A stretch of DNA of 64,000 bases from Adiantum capillus-veneris (GCA_014529385.2 CM043944.1:68558895-68622894), one strand, 5' to 3'. Positions 22,690-34,936 are shown, counted from the first letter of the stretch. Numbers and translations are program-made. Notes: generated by a model from the sequence alone, not told the origin.

Positions 22690-24020
22690 CAAAGTTACCA
22701 TCAAAGCTTAGCTTAAGGATGCAAATCTACCTTTGAATCTTAACTTAATGATGCATAGATACTCTTAGCACTTAACCCTAATTACGAGAGTACCATTAAA
22801 GCTTAAACCTAAAATACAAGGTAGTCACTAAATCTTACACCTAGATGCAAAGTTACCATTAAAGTTTAGCTTAAGAATGCAAATATACCTTTGAAAGCTT
22901 AACTTAATGATGCATAACTACCACTAATACTTAACCCTAATTTCAAGGTTACCATTAAAGCTTAAACTTAAAATACAAGGTAGCCACACTAAAGCTTACA
23001 CCTGAGTGCAAAGTTACCGTTAAAGCTTAGCTTAAGAATGCAAATCTACCTTTGAAACTTAACTTAATGATGCATAGATACTCTTAGCACTTATTCCTAA
23101 TTGCGAGGTTACCATTGAAGCTTAGCTTAAGAGTGCAAATCTACCTTTGAAATCTTAACTTAATGATGCATAGATATGCTTAGCACTTAACCTTAATTGC
23201 GAGGTTACCATTAAAGCTTAAACCTAAAATACAAGGTAGTCACCAAAGGTTACACCTAAGTGCAAAGTTACCATTAAAGCTTAGCTTAAGAATGCAAATC
23301 TACCTTTGAAGCTTAACTTAATGATGCATAGATACTCTTAGCACTTAACCCTAATTGCGAGGTTACCATTAAATCTTAAATCTAAAATACAAGTAGTCAG
23401 TAAAGCTTACACCTAAGTGCAAAGTTACCATTAAATCTTAGCTTAAGAATGAAAATCTACTTTTGAAGCTTAACTTAATGATGCGTAGATACTCTTAGCA
23501 CTTAACCCTAATTGTGAGGTTACCATTAAATCTTACACCTAAAATACAAGCTAGTCACTAAATCTTACACCTAAGTGCAAAGTTACAATTAAAGCTTAGC
23601 TTAAGAGTGCAAATCAACCTTTGAAATATTAACTTAATGATCCATAGATACCCTTAGCACTTAACCCTAATTGCGAGGTTACAATTAAATCTTAAACCTA
23701 AAATACAAGGAAGTCACTAAAGCTTACACCTAAGTGCAAACACCATTAAAGCTTAGCTTAAAAATGCAAACCTGTCTTTGAAGCTTAACTTAATGATGCA
23801 TAACTACCATTAATAATTAACCCTAATTCCAAGGTTACCATTAAACCTCAAACCTGAAATACAAGGTAGTCACTAAAGCTTACACCTAAGTACAAAGTTA
23901 CCACTAAAGCTTAGCTTAAGAATGCAAATCTTCCTTTGAAGCTTAACTTAATGATGCATAGATACTCTTAGCACGTAACCCTAATTCCAAGGTTACCATT
24001 AAAGCTTAAACCTAAAATGA
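22690..24020 (+). repeat. 158-bp tandem array inside the long LTR, about eight copies
   Basis: TAATGATGCATAGATACTC or a variant recurs at about 22746, 22908, 23067, 23161, 23320, 23477, 23636, 23789 and 23949. The spacing is 153-162 bp with one short unit of 94 bp. Each unit contains several AAAGCTTA motifs. Confidence 0.9.
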
Positions 24021-24359
24021 TGCACATAAATCTTCCTACTATTAAAACACATGGTTTATGTTAATTAATTCTACTAGAAGTGAAGATTACCTCCACTAAA
24101 CAAGAGGGAAGTGGTGTTGAAATCCTTTTTGAAGAGATGTGAGGCTCAAGGAAGAAGGAAAGGGATTTAGGATGAGAGAGGAGGTTCTTCACAAAACCCT
24201 CAAGGGTTTGGCCCTCAAGAGAGTGAGAGAGCAAGAGCAAGGTTAAATGGAAACCTTGATTTACTTAAGCATAATTTTGAGCATGGCAAGTATGCAAGTA
24301 GCTTAGCAATGTGTGTAAAATTACAAAGGAGAGGGCGTGCTTATATAGAAAATGGTGGG

Positions 24360-24640
24360 TAGAATACTCAATTCCTATTGGACCCCCATTCTCTTCTCAA
24401 TTCCTATTGGACCCCAATCCTCTTCTCAATTATTATTGAACCCCAATTTCTTCTCAATTCCTATTGGACCCCGACTCTCTTCTCAATTATTATTGGACTC
24501 CAATTTCTTCTCAATTCCTATTAGAACCCAATTCTCTTCTTAATTCTTATTTGACCCCAATTTCTTCTCAATTCCTATTGGACCCCAATTCTCTTTTCAA
24601 ATGTTACTAGACCCCAGTTTCTTCTCAATTCCTTTCTCTT
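24360..24640 (+). repeat. Tandem repeat of about 29 bp just after the TATA box
   Basis: CTCAATTCCTATTGGACCCC followed by AATTCTCTT repeats about ten times with small changes. It would lie in the transcribed leader of the long LTR. Confidence 0.85.
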
Positions 24641-24921
24641 AACTTTATCTTCCAATCAAGTTAGTCCCTTTTTCTGGCAATTCTCGATCTAGATCAATTG
24701 CCACATGGCTTTTGACAAAAAAGTATACAAATAATCTTAATCTTTTTGGAAAAATATAGGGATGATTTAATTTCTTATCCGGAATATCCTTGTCTTTTCA
24801 TTATGGAGTAAAGTCTCTTGGTCCACATGACTTCTTTGTTGGTCTTGCTTTTTTTAAATTATTTTCTATGCTGAAAATTTTCTGAATGGCTTTAGGGTTT
24901 AGGGAGGGACCTTACACCAAT

Positions 24922-25430
24922 TGAAGATACAATTCCCACATGGAATGTACTACCTTGGTAAGATGGCTTAACAAGGAAGATCTCCATGCATTATGTATAA
25001 GGCAATTAGAGAGAAGACCGTGAGACATTGAGGGCACAACAGAGTGACAAAAAAATGCAAGATTAAAAAACAAGGACTACTTTGATAAGCGACATCGGCT
25101 AAGTAGCAAAGCAATTGACAAAGGTGATTGGGTGTTAGTGTATGATAGTAGCCTTGATAACTAGCACACAATCATGCGTAAGTTCTCAAAAAGATGGTTT
25201 GGACCATCTGTTGTAAAGCATGTGCATGACATTGCTACTTACAACTTGTTGGAAATAGATGGCATATAAGTAAAGGTTCCCATTGTACGGAAAAGGATCA
25301 AAGTGTTTAAGAGAAGAGGAGACAGTGATCTAGAAGACATTGAGGAGGAAGAAGAGAAAAACGCCAGTCAATATCCAAGTGAAGATGAAGCGTTGGAATA
25401 TATTAATGAAGATGAAATATTTGAGGGGTT
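24922..25430 (+). pseudogene. Ty3 copy 1 integrase C-terminal part
   Basis: Continues the integrase after the 4.4-kb insertion. Contains NKDYFDKRHRLSSKAIDKGD, WVLVYDSSLDN then TAG, KRWFGPSVVKHVHD and an acidic tail (DLEDIEEEEE). The same text recurs in copy 3 at 55.4-55.9 kb. No chromodomain is seen. Confidence 0.82.
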
Positions 25431-25684
25431 CACTATATATAAACCATCTATACAACATGCAATCAAAGGGTATTAAAAAAACCCCTTATCTGTGAATCTT
25501 GAACTAATAAAACAACCCCTCTTTCTTTATGAACTTACGGGTTTTTTTCCAAAGTGCAGTAAAAAACTCCTTATGTAAATATAGTTATGTAAATTTATCC
25601 AAAAATTTTGAATAAAAAAACCCCTCCTGTTGAACTCTCATGGTATACTTACATACATAGAGGTGGCCCCCTTGATATGAAATT
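25431..25684. other. Probable small insertion near the 3' end of copy 1
   Basis: Copy 3 runs directly from GAAGATGAAAT to GATCTACAAGGGAAATTGA at 55.9 kb. Here about 250 bp intervene, with repeated AAAAAAACCCC(T) motifs at about 25,472 and 25,615. The end points and a target duplication are not clear. Confidence 0.5.
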
Positions 25685-25774
25685 ATGTAAGATCTACAAG
25701 GGAATTGAGGTGCAAAAAGTCAAATATGGCACATACTACAGTATGTGCAAGTTTAGACGGGGTGGATATCATGG

Positions 25775-26055
25775 GCTAGTCATCACAACACATTGTAATT
25801 ATTATTTAAAATTGCAGCATTGTATTCATTTGAGGATAGTGTGATGCCCCAAAACTCATATAACACTGTTTAGGGCTAGACATTGCAACACATTGTAGTT
25901 ATTATTTAAAACTCTAGCATTGTATTCATTTGAGGGTCATGAGATTTCCAAAACCTCATATAGCACTGTTTAGGGACCACCATCATAGCATATTAATTAT
26001 TATTTCAAATTGAAGCGTTGTATTTTTTTGATGTCATGAGATTCCCAAAACATTA
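25775..26055 (+). repeat. Tandem repeat of about 105 bp, three copies
   Basis: ACACATTGTAATTATTATTT...GCATTGTATTCATTTGAGG...CTCATATAACACTGTTTAGGG occurs three times with divergence, starting about 25,785, 25,888 and 25,990. It replaces the expected 3' LTR start after the polypurine tract. Confidence 0.8.
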
Positions 26056-27569
26056 AGAACAAAGTGCTACCCTTCATCGCATATCACGAGATAAATCTAA
26101 TTATCTATTCTTAGAATTGAGAGGTAAAAGTACAAAATAGACTCGGTGGCCTCTATACCAAAACTATGCACGATGGCCTCATCATGGGAGGTACGAAATA
26201 GGGGCACCACTTAGCTTGGAATGCGGCTAGGATGCATGGTAGGGGGGTCCGCACATAGCATAAGAACGATGTGAGAGAAGGAGAGGAAGAGATTATTAGG
26301 GCTTCATAAATGCCGTAAGACAAGGAAGATGTGACAGAAGGAGAGAGAGAGGGAGAGGAAGATATCATTAGAGATTTATTAATACAAGCTTCATAAATAC
26401 TATACAAACATTCACGATGGTAATTACACATAATTAACATCTCACACACTCATGTGTACATTGTAACTCAAATGTCCTGGCCATTAAGAAACCAAAAGAA
26501 ATAACCATAGCCAGTACTATGCCATAGTAGAACTAGGTGTGCATAAAGGTGTATACACAAGGATGTACATATGAGAGCGTGAGTGCTAGAGCTTGATTGT
26601 GTGTGTGTCAAAGCTTCATCATTTTAAAGATTTTAGTCCCCATTTACAAAAGAGAAGGCCTCCTTTTGTAGGCAAAGAGAGTGATTAGAGAATACATTAT
26701 GAGCAAGTGAGTTATTACAAGGTAACCTTAGTTAGAGGCATTCCTCCAATGAGAGACTTCCGTGTGCCCTGCTTATTGACCAATTTCCTCTTAATCACCT
26801 TTATCATGTTGAGCTTTGTCTCCTTTCCTCCTTCCATAGCTTGAGTCCAAGAGCTTCCTTATAATATTAAGAAAACCTTGAAAAATAAGAGAAAATCAAG
26901 TAATAATGGACACAAACCTATACGAAATTATTTGTGTGGAGTTGGATAACCATGACTTCTTCGCATGTGAACATATAGGCTCCACCATTTTGACCATATT
27001 TCCCAAACAATAGATTGAAAAATTATTTAAAAAACATGGACAAAAGTATAGGCTCAACGTCTACAACTTTTTGGTTAAATTCCAATTTCAATGAAGAAAA
27101 TAGAGAAAAAACCCCACAAAAATATGTGTCTGTCTTTTCCCTTCCAAAAGTCTTCTAGATGGTCCCCTCATATGCAAGTGTTTTGCCCACAAGTGAACTA
27201 TGCTTGAATTTGATAATATTTTGTTAACTCCAACTCCATAATGCATAAGATTTTCCTCACTTCACTTTTGAATTTTATTATTCACCTATTGTGACCATCG
27301 AATAGAATCAGTATTGAGTGAATTTTCTTTTTCATAGGGTTTTTCTTACCTCTTCTTATTTTTGAGATTCCAATGTGTCAAAACCATACTTATATAAAAA
27401 ATAAATACATAGAGTTTTTTTTGTGATTTTCATGCATTAGGTGTCTCCTCCTCCATGGAGCCTTGAAAACTTATCGTCAAGTGCATACCAAGAGAGAGGT
27501 GGATCAAAATTTGAAAATCGGCCCTCATAATTTTGCAAAAAATGCACGTACATGAAAATTATCAATACA
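26056..27569. other. No gene identified
   Basis: AT-rich non-coding sequence with purine-rich GAAGGAGAGAGAGAGGG near 26,337 and TG repeats near 26,600. Short ORFs here look random. Confidence 0.3.
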
Positions 27570-28278
27570 TAAATTACATGTGCATGAAAATTATCAATAC
27601 CAACATCACCTTTTGCACTATCTCTTATGTTTTGCTTTGTTGTTGTCTCTCTTGGCTCATCATTACATAATGTTTTTCATAAGTGTGTTGTCATTTTCTT
27701 GTTGTGCACCACTATGTTGAATAAAAGACAGGCTTGCAAAAACCATATTTCTTGAAATAAACATATAAGTAGCATGCTTCAGTTATACATCTCCTATAGC
27801 TAAAGGAGGGTCTCGATCTCTCTCTCCCTCTTTTCTTGTATACCATACCATCCTTCTAGAGGTGTCTGAGGTTGGGGTTTTTTCCATTTTTTTCTCTCTT
27901 CCTAGATATTTATGAGACAAGAAGGAATAGAGAACCAAAGTGAGGAGGAGGAGAATGAATTTATCTCCAGATTTGTTTGCTTAGTCATGTAATAGATCCA
28001 TTAAATTTGATTGAAGATATACAAGGTAAGGGATAAAACTTTATTGGCATTAGTTGTTATCGCTATCTCGACAAGTGAGAACGGAGCTTGCACTAGCAAT
28101 TAGCACAAGGATGAGATTTAAGGGAGTGATATTTATTGCTATAAGTGGTATAAATATCAAATAGGGGTTTTAGGTTGAGGTCCTCAAATCAATATCTTGA
28201 TAGAGAATCTCATGGAATAAATTGGAGTTGAGTATCCAAAAGAGGAGAAAATGGAAAACAATATCTTAACACATTTCT

Positions 28279-28835
28279 TGGTGGTTATTAAATGTGTGGG
28301 GGATGGAGGTCCTTGAGCATTAGGAAGAAATTGGACTCTCAAAGGGGCCGTATAAGGAGGTTTGACTTTGCCTCTTTTGTCCAGAGTGGGGAACCTGATG
28401 AAGTACATAAATGCTTTATCACAACCCTATCAACCAGCATGTCATTGGAAAGATCTTAGAGATTAGGTTCTAGATCACCAAACTCTAACAAATTTGGAGT
28501 TGATTTGTAGAATTTATGGCCTCCCCACTGAAGTTGAAATGTGGGGAGAGGTTCCATGATTATAAGAAGAAGTTGTCACATTAAAAAATGGAATCTTTTA
28601 GAATATAAGGAATCAAATGGCATGCTATATATCAATGGATAGATCTCAATGATTATATTCTAGATCCAAAAGTTCCAACAAGTTTAAAATTCATTTGTAG
28701 AAATTTTACTATGCGTCCGTTTTGGACAAGAGGGAGAAAGTCCCTCCTTATAGGGCCCATTTGAGAGTCCAGATTTTCCTTATGATTAAAAATCATGTTG
28801 TTTTCTTCTTAATGACCACAAAGGGGAATGTATCT
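28279..28835. mobile_element. Fold-back element with GGACTCTCAAAGGGGCC ends
   Basis: GGACTCTCAAAGGGGCC (28333 on) pairs with GGGCCCATTTGAGAGTCC (ending 28770). Pairing runs inward through TATAAGGAGG and TTTTGTCC and outward through TGGTTATTAA / TTAATGACCA. A related copy sits at the equivalent place at 57.95-58.52 kb, and a sequence with similar ends at 52.4 kb. It is either nested in, or an internal palindrome of, the CACTA remnant. Confidence 0.7.
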
Positions 28836-28883
28836 CCTATTATTAATGGTTGGAAATTGTTAATGAAAATGCAAGTCTTTCAA

Positions 28884-28888
<5 letters not shown>

Positions 28889-28936
<48 letters not shown>

Positions 28937-28952
28937 GGGGGGGGGGGGGGGG
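28889..28952 (+). repeat. (GA)n followed by G27
   Basis: About 18 GA units are followed by an uninterrupted run of 27 G (28926-28952). The related copy at 58.57 kb has only GAGAGAGAGAGGGAG, so the tract expanded in this copy. Confidence 0.92.
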
Positions 28953-29989
28953 AGACTTATATGTGAAAATGACAACCAAAGAGCCATTCTCTACAACATG
29001 AAGGAATAACCATGAGAAGATATACAATAGTACACACCAACTAAATTTCATGAGGAACTCACAACCACAACCTCATATTATAATATTGTGCATTCATCAA
29101 TGAAGAAGAGTCCTATATCAAGGATGCAAAAGTTTTTGACCACTCGAGGTAGACCCATATCCATTTTAGTACCATATGAGTGAATTTGGAAAGCTCCCAA
29201 TTTCCACTTTCAAAATGAGCTTAAGATTTCACGACATGGACAAATCCTAGATGCAGTTTTGAGAGCGTAGCTTGATATATTTGCAAGTACTACCTTGTGG
29301 AATGATTTGGCATTAAAAATGGTTTGATATTTTGGACATTGGTGATTCCCAAATTTTCTCTAAAGTCTTAAAGTCTCTAATATGGTGTTTTTTCACTTGG
29401 CAACTGTAAAGTCATTCTTCCGTGCTCCTCATCTCACCACATGCAAGGCATTGAGGGATCAATTTGTGGAAATACTTTGAAATGTAAACAAATTCCTCTT
29501 GCACAATCCATCCTTCAGCCATGCATGCCTTTGACGAGGACCATAACTGCGCAACAAATTTCAGAGTCTTTAAAAACCCCTATATCAAAGAACATCCATT
29601 GTGGGTGGACTACTCCACATATATATATGTCCTCAACCATGTGAATCAGTAGGTGGATTTGGCTAAGAAGAGCATCTCAAGGAATTGCACACATTATTTC
29701 GACGAAAATTGTTTGAGCAACATGGATGACATATATTTCAATTTCTTTGGAGCTTACAAATTGACAAGATCACACAAAAAAGTACACTAAGTGCTTGTTG
29801 AAGATATTGTGTAGATAAAGAAGTTTAGTTGAGTGGAGATGTGGTGTACCTTACTAAATCTTTGAGTTTGAAAATAACATCCCTCACTTTCTTATCCTAG
29901 CATATGCGTCGTCAAAAAAATAAACTAAAATGTCAAAAGAGTAAACAAGAAAGTGTGAGAAAGTCATACACACACATCAATATCTTAAA

Positions 29990-30662
29990 AAAATGAGAGA
30001 GAAAATAAAAAACAATGAAATAATTATTTGTAACTTCTTGTGCCAATCATGGGACTTCAACCTATACAATTGTACGCTTCCACCTTTGTTTTCTTTTGTG
30101 AAACCTCCCTTTAGTGACATCATGTATCCCCTTGGTGTTTGAATAGATGTAATGGAGCCCTTCACTTCATCTAGCTCATCTTTGGTTGGCATCTGTAGTG
30201 CTTTAGGAATGACAATCTTCCCATTGGGGGCTCCACATGGAGTGGTAGAGGCCAGAGACATTTCAGGGCCCTCAAATCCTCCCATGCCCCCAAAGGGTCT
30301 TTTTTACCAATAATGGTATACCACAAGGTGTGAAATACATTCTTGAATATGTGCATGGGATCTAAGAGGTGTTATATTCTTTAGTCCTTCTAATATGGAA
30401 GCCTTAAACATATGGAATACCTTAACATACCTTTTGGTGGAGTAGTCGAGGTTGGATCATTGTCATAGCGCTTTTCCCAATTAGTTACCCAATCTACCAT
30501 CGTGCGCTTCACTGGCATCCTCCCATTTGTTGGAGCCTTGCATTTTCTATAAATTTGGGGCAAGAAATGATGGTTTTTTGGATAGATTACCTTGTGCAAG
30601 GCATCTGGACTCTTTGTTACCAACAATGATGGCCCACAAGTAGGACATGGAGTGTGTCCCAA
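29990..30662 (-). pseudogene. CACTA tnp2-like transposase fragment
   Basis: Reading minus strand from 30,662: a CPTCGPS cysteine pair, KVIYPKNHHFLP and a WVTNWEKRYD segment. After a gap, DELDEVKGSITSIQTPRGYM and YRLKSHDWHKKLQ lie at 30,285-29,980. The matching copy at 59.5-60.55 kb preserves further tnp2 pieces, which is why I assign the family. Confidence 0.6.
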
Positions 30663-30720
30663 TGTGGAAAACCCTTTACTCGTATCACATCATTATAGAA
30701 AACTTCGTAATTCAAATGGA

Positions 30721-31600
30721 AACTAACAATGCCACCTCTTCAGTCAAGGCATCTACTTATGGAGTAAAAAATTGAGAATCTTAGTGAGGAAGAGGTGAGT
30801 GATCATCATGGTTGAGTTTGGCCAAATGTCATGGAGTTAGCTAAAAAGGGAAAGCTTACAAAAGATATTCTACATCAATCAGGTGATTTCATACTAGAAA
30901 TAGGGTGGAGTGATCGAGTGGATTCAATGTTTGTCCAAGGCTACATTACAAACTGACAAAGCCATGAAGCCGTTGTAGAAGACAAGCGTAGGTGTGAAAA
31001 TGGTGATGAAGGGCCTTCAAAAAGATCTACAAGAAGTGGAGGGAGGAATGATGAAACAGCTTTGCGAGCACCACCAACACATGAGGAGGCGCCTTCACTA
31101 GATGTGGCCATGGAGGAGTCTACAACAGGAAAGAAAAATGAGCCAACAAAAGGTAATCCAAAAGGACAAGCTTACAAACTACAATCCAACATTGAGCTTG
31201 CTACAGACTTGAAGAAAGTTCTAGAGGAAAGGATTTTGAATAGCAAGGTTGACTTTACTTTGGGGAAAGTGCTTGGAATATCCAAGCGTGAATTCCATGA
31301 GTAAATTATGGAAATCATCAAGAGAAAGAAGCAAACACTTGGAGAGTCTATTCGCCCACAAGCTGAAGGCGATTCTGTGAAGACACAAGGAGTATAGGTG
31401 CATGCTAAAGAAGGTGACGAAGCTATGGTGGGATGCTACCAGTATTCTTGGAATGTAAGGCAAGTGAAAATTTTTAATGATGGGGAAGAATATCAAAGTA
31501 TTCATAGGATCCACTATTCTAGAAGCCATAGGGCACGGGCTACTACAGAGACATTGGTGAAGGTAGGTGATTTTGAAGAACCATTTGTTGCCATTAGGAA
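30721..31600 (+). pseudogene. Ty3 copy 2 fragment (spacer and protease start)
   Basis: Starts ACAATGCCACCTCTTCAGT, matching 17,950 in copy 1. It repeats the spacer protein (30.8-31.3 kb, SKREFHE then TAA), then carries a piece deleted from copy 1 that ends VKVGDFEEPFVA, the approach to the aspartic protease. Similarity stops near 31,590, before the active site. Flanked on the left by the CACTA remnant. Confidence 0.75.
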
Positions 31601-32417
31601 GAGAATGGGGTCTAGGAGGACCTCTTTATTTGGTAGTTTAATGAAGTCAAGCCTTTAGTATTAATAAAGTAATCAAAGGAGAGTTTTTGAATTCAAACAG
31701 GCAAAACAACTAGGGTATTTGAATTCAAAGTTTTCCCCCAAAATTTAATTTAAAACCTAGTGGGTAGAACCATATTATGTAGGGTGTAAGCATGTTAACT
31801 TGTCATGCTTTTTGTGCTAGTTATCATGTGGCAACAAGCATATCTTGTAAGCATAATGAGAGTGTAACTTTTCAAATGTGTGGGACTCCATCAAATATTT
31901 CAAAATAGGGGGACCACCTTGAATCCTCTTTCCTGACCATTTACGCAGTGTTACTCTGAGGGGAGTGGGGCAGTCAAAATGCATGGAGAGAAGCGGAGTG
32001 GGGGAGTCAACATGCATGGAGAGAAGAGGGGTGCAGGGGCCAGAGGTAAGAGAGAACCAAAAACAAAGTCGAGGGCTGAACTTTCTGCTGTTCTTTCTCC
32101 GCCCCGAAAAAGGGTGAAGCTCTCTGATTCCCCAACATCCCCAATGGAAAAGACCTTGCATACAAAGGGGAAATTTGACTCAAGTACTCTCTCTCTCTCT
32201 CTCTCCCTCTACCTCATTATGATTTGCAAGGATAGTTGCTGGTGCTATCTTGGCTGGAGAGTTGTCCCTTGATGTAGGCTTTAGCAGTAGGACATCTTGT
32301 GAATAGTCACTTGAAATACAATCGCTCAAGTTGAAGTCTGGCTCAAGAAGCACAAACCAGTGTTTGATTTGAACCTTGAAATTGGAAGGAAGTGCTCAAT
32401 ACTGCACTTTCCTACTA
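31601..32417. other. No gene identified; (CT)n at 32,187
   Basis: Contains a GA-rich stretch with GCATGGAGAGAAG repeated at 31,981 and 32,014 and a CT tract at 32,187-32,206. No convincing coding region. Confidence 0.35.
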
Positions 32418-33767
32418 TTAACACTAGAATGGTAACATGACACTTTTATGTCCTTGGACACTTTTGTGTCCTGTTAAGTGACCATTTTGCTTGAATTATT
32501 TGAAGAGTATGAAAATGAATTTCTAGGTGCTATATATCCACAAATTTGCCTTATGAGCTGAAAAAAACTTACCATTTTGTTTTTTAGTATCGATCTCACC
32601 ATTAACCTTACTCTTGCACAACATTTTTGAACCTAAACTGTGTGAAAAAACGGGTCTTGTTTTTGGCTTATTTTCAATTTTTGGCAACTATACCACTCTA
32701 AACTTCATGTTTGTGAGGTTTATATGGCTAGAGGCTAGGCCTTCATAGTTCTTAACATGTTTTGATGCTTGTAGGGAGAGCTAAGTGTTAAAATTGAAAG
32801 TTATGACCAATTTACAAGAATTGCATAATCCTGTTTTTTTGGCAAAAATTAGCACTTTTATGATTTTTTTGGTGGCTTTCTTGATATCCAAATTCAATTT
32901 TGATTGTGTAAGTGTAATGTATAACATAAAGCTAATCTTCCTTGAGTTTTGGGGGACCTAATATGTTATATAGCATAGTATATCATGATGGTTGAGTTTT
33001 TTGATTGCTGAAGAATACGATACATTTTAGAGTAGCAAGTATAACTTTCTCAATATTGCTAGTTTCTTAGGCCCATTGTGTGTATTTTGTAGGTAGTGAC
33101 CATATCTAATCATAGACTACAAGCTTGGCTAGATATTGAGTAGTTTCTATGGGTTTCTAGAGGTCATAATGCTAAACCCAGTTTTTTCATGTTTGGCTGT
33201 ATTTAGCACTTTATCATTGCCCCCAAGGTTCCAATTGTAAGAGATCCATTATCCTTTTGACATGCTCCCTGGCTCCTTTGGAATCCAGAGGCCCAAAGAG
33301 AACTAAGAAAACATGTATATAGTATCTGTATTGAGCATGACTATAGAAACTTTGATGATAGGTCCGCAAAATGGCAAAAATGCAACTCTTTTGTACCTAT
33401 GTTTTTTGCCCAAAAAAAAATTAGTGAGGTAAAAGCAACCATATGTTTTGGTCATCAACCCATTGAACTTAACGAGGCATTTTATCTCATGTCCTACAAA
33501 AATCTCCACTCTTATTTATATGCAATCAACCGTAAGAAATTGTTGTTTTGGGCAAAATGCACTGGTCCATCAACTTTGGAGGCTTGTAGTGACCAAGGGA
33601 TGAGAAAAATTACAAGTTTCTCATTTTTTCCATATGTAGTAGTTATTGAACTATAAGCCCATGAAAGGATTTTTCAAAATGCGTGGATCTACTATGGTTT
33701 TGGAAAATTTTCCCAAAACCCTGAAAGGATACTTTTATGTCCTGTTAGGTTACCATTCTAGTGTTAA
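32418..33767. mobile_element. 1.35-kb non-autonomous DNA element with 19-bp terminal inverted repeats
   Basis: TTAACACTAGAATGGTAAC at 32418-32436 is matched exactly in reverse complement by GTTACCATTCTAGTGTTAA at 33749-33767. ACTTTTATGTCC also lies near both ends. The inside is AT-rich with no transposase; two ORFs (33.3-33.9 kb) look spurious. No clear target duplication, so the superfamily is open. Confidence 0.75.
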
Positions 33768-34453
33768 CACACTCCTGGCTACATTATTTTTTACCTACCA
33801 ACAAATAGAAAAATCTGCTAGTCTTGTGACATTGGGGGTGTGCAGGCCGATGGAAAGCTCCAAAGTTTACAGTCCCTAACAAGGTGTACTAGAAGCCCCC
33901 AACAAACATGGAGATCAACTCTGCATTCGTCAAGGGGTTTGTAAAAGAATTCAGCCCGACGGCAATTGCAAGTAGCTCAGCCATGCAATTCAATTGGGCT
34001 GAATTCGCTGTCTAGCATTTGCAAGACCTCCGAGAGAAAGGGTACTACGAGGCCCATGTCGAAAAGTGGAGGATGTGCAATGTATGTCAAAACATCGAGG
34101 AGGTGCAAGTTGAACTAAAGGAGGATACCAAGGAGACACCCATCTCTCGCCACAACACTCACCACCAGCAGGCTGAAATCCTGTCATTTTTTGGCGTTGA
34201 GAATTTGCAGCACATAAAGGCTGCCTCTGAAATTCTCAGCAAACAACTGCAAGATGCTAAAGAACATCTTCTAAAGAACAAAATCTTCACGACGCTGAAA
34301 ATGAATTACAGAGGTTACTACAGAGCGATAAGTGGATGCAAAGAGAAAAATAGAGTGTAAAGTAAAAATAGAGACATTTAAAGAGACATTGGAAGGTTTG
34401 GAATTTCCTGACAATGAGGACACTCTTGCTCTGCTGACTCAACTTGTCAGCGT

Positions 34454-34548
34454 GTAAGTGAGTGACTTTTATTCTTCCACCGTATGATTGGAATATGTGC
34501 ACAACAAACCTATGTACTTACCATGCTCCTCTTTTTTTTGGTGTGCAG
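34454..34548 (+). other. Gene A intron, 95 bp
   Basis: Donor AGCGT/GTAAGTG and acceptor CTTTTTTTTGGTGTGCAG. The flanking frames (LLTQLVSV and onward) join. Confidence 0.65.
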
Positions 34549-34936
34549 ATTAATGTGGAGGTTATGGAAGCAAAGTGAATGCATGTGAAGGTCAACTGCA
34601 GCTCCTAATGCACATGAGCAAGATGCTACAAGGCTCCTCCATTCCCACTACCCTGTGTAATATGGCTATGTGTACTTTTATAGAAAGTATAGAAGGGCCC
34701 TTGTATGCGATGGGACGATGATCAACCCGTGCAGTGGCTGCAGTTTGCCACTTGAAGTAAAGGGAACCAATGCCACGGTCAAGATGCCCTATGCGAATAG
34801 CTACCACTTTCTCTGCTTTGCAACTGCATGGTCCTTGTCGAACAAAATGTAGAGCTGTGACCTGCCAGCAAAGGATACCACAAGAATGGTGTTGGAAACC
34901 CCCAGAGCAAAGACATCCAATCACACCAACATCTGG

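Larger units (their letters stand above)
20532..24916 (+). mobile_element. 4,385-bp LTR-type insertion (long solo LTR) with CCAAT target duplication
   Basis: CCAAT at 20527-20531 is repeated at 24917-24921. The insert starts TGTGAGGGCC and ends GGGACCTTACA, TG...CA with short inverted ends (TGTGAGG/CCTTACA). Across the join, the integrase frame of copy 1 continues. No pol, PBS or polypurine tract is visible inside, and a TATA-like TTATATAGAAA near 24,339 lies about 570 bp from the end, so one very long LTR with U3 of about 3.8 kb fits best. A non-autonomous LTR element is the alternative. Confidence 0.75.
15299..25770 (+). mobile_element. Ty3/gypsy element, copy 1, internally deleted and twice invaded
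   Basis: Forward-strand gag (16.1-17.6 kb), a post-gag spacer (17.6-18.5 kb), RT (19.28-19.76 kb) and integrase (19.77-20.53 plus 24.92-25.43 kb) occur in order. Compared with copy 3 at 52-56 kb, the protease region is missing and the sequence jumps from the RT motif FIDDLPIKG near 19,757 straight to the integrase N-terminus, deleting RNase H (about 1 kb). The polypurine-like AGACGGGGTGGA at 25,755-25,766 marks the end. Two LTR insertions are listed separately. Dead element. Confidence 0.85.
27570..30720 (-). mobile_element. CACTA-type (En/Spm) transposon remnant, copy 1
   Basis: The block is repeated with moderate divergence at 57,565-60,180: starts share TATCAATACCAACATCACC-type sequence, and ends share the CCCACAAGTAGGACATG region. 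Minus-strand fragments at 30,662-29,990 include HTPCPTCGPSLL, GYMMSLKGGFTKEN and YRLKSHDWHK, which resemble plant CACTA proteins (family usually shows GLKSHDCH). Ends with CACTA termini were not located. Coding is broken throughout. Confidence 0.65.

Noticed and set aside
24352-24543. 63-codon ORF with FSIPIGPQ repeats
   Set aside because: Reading of the 29-bp tandem repeat in the long LTR.
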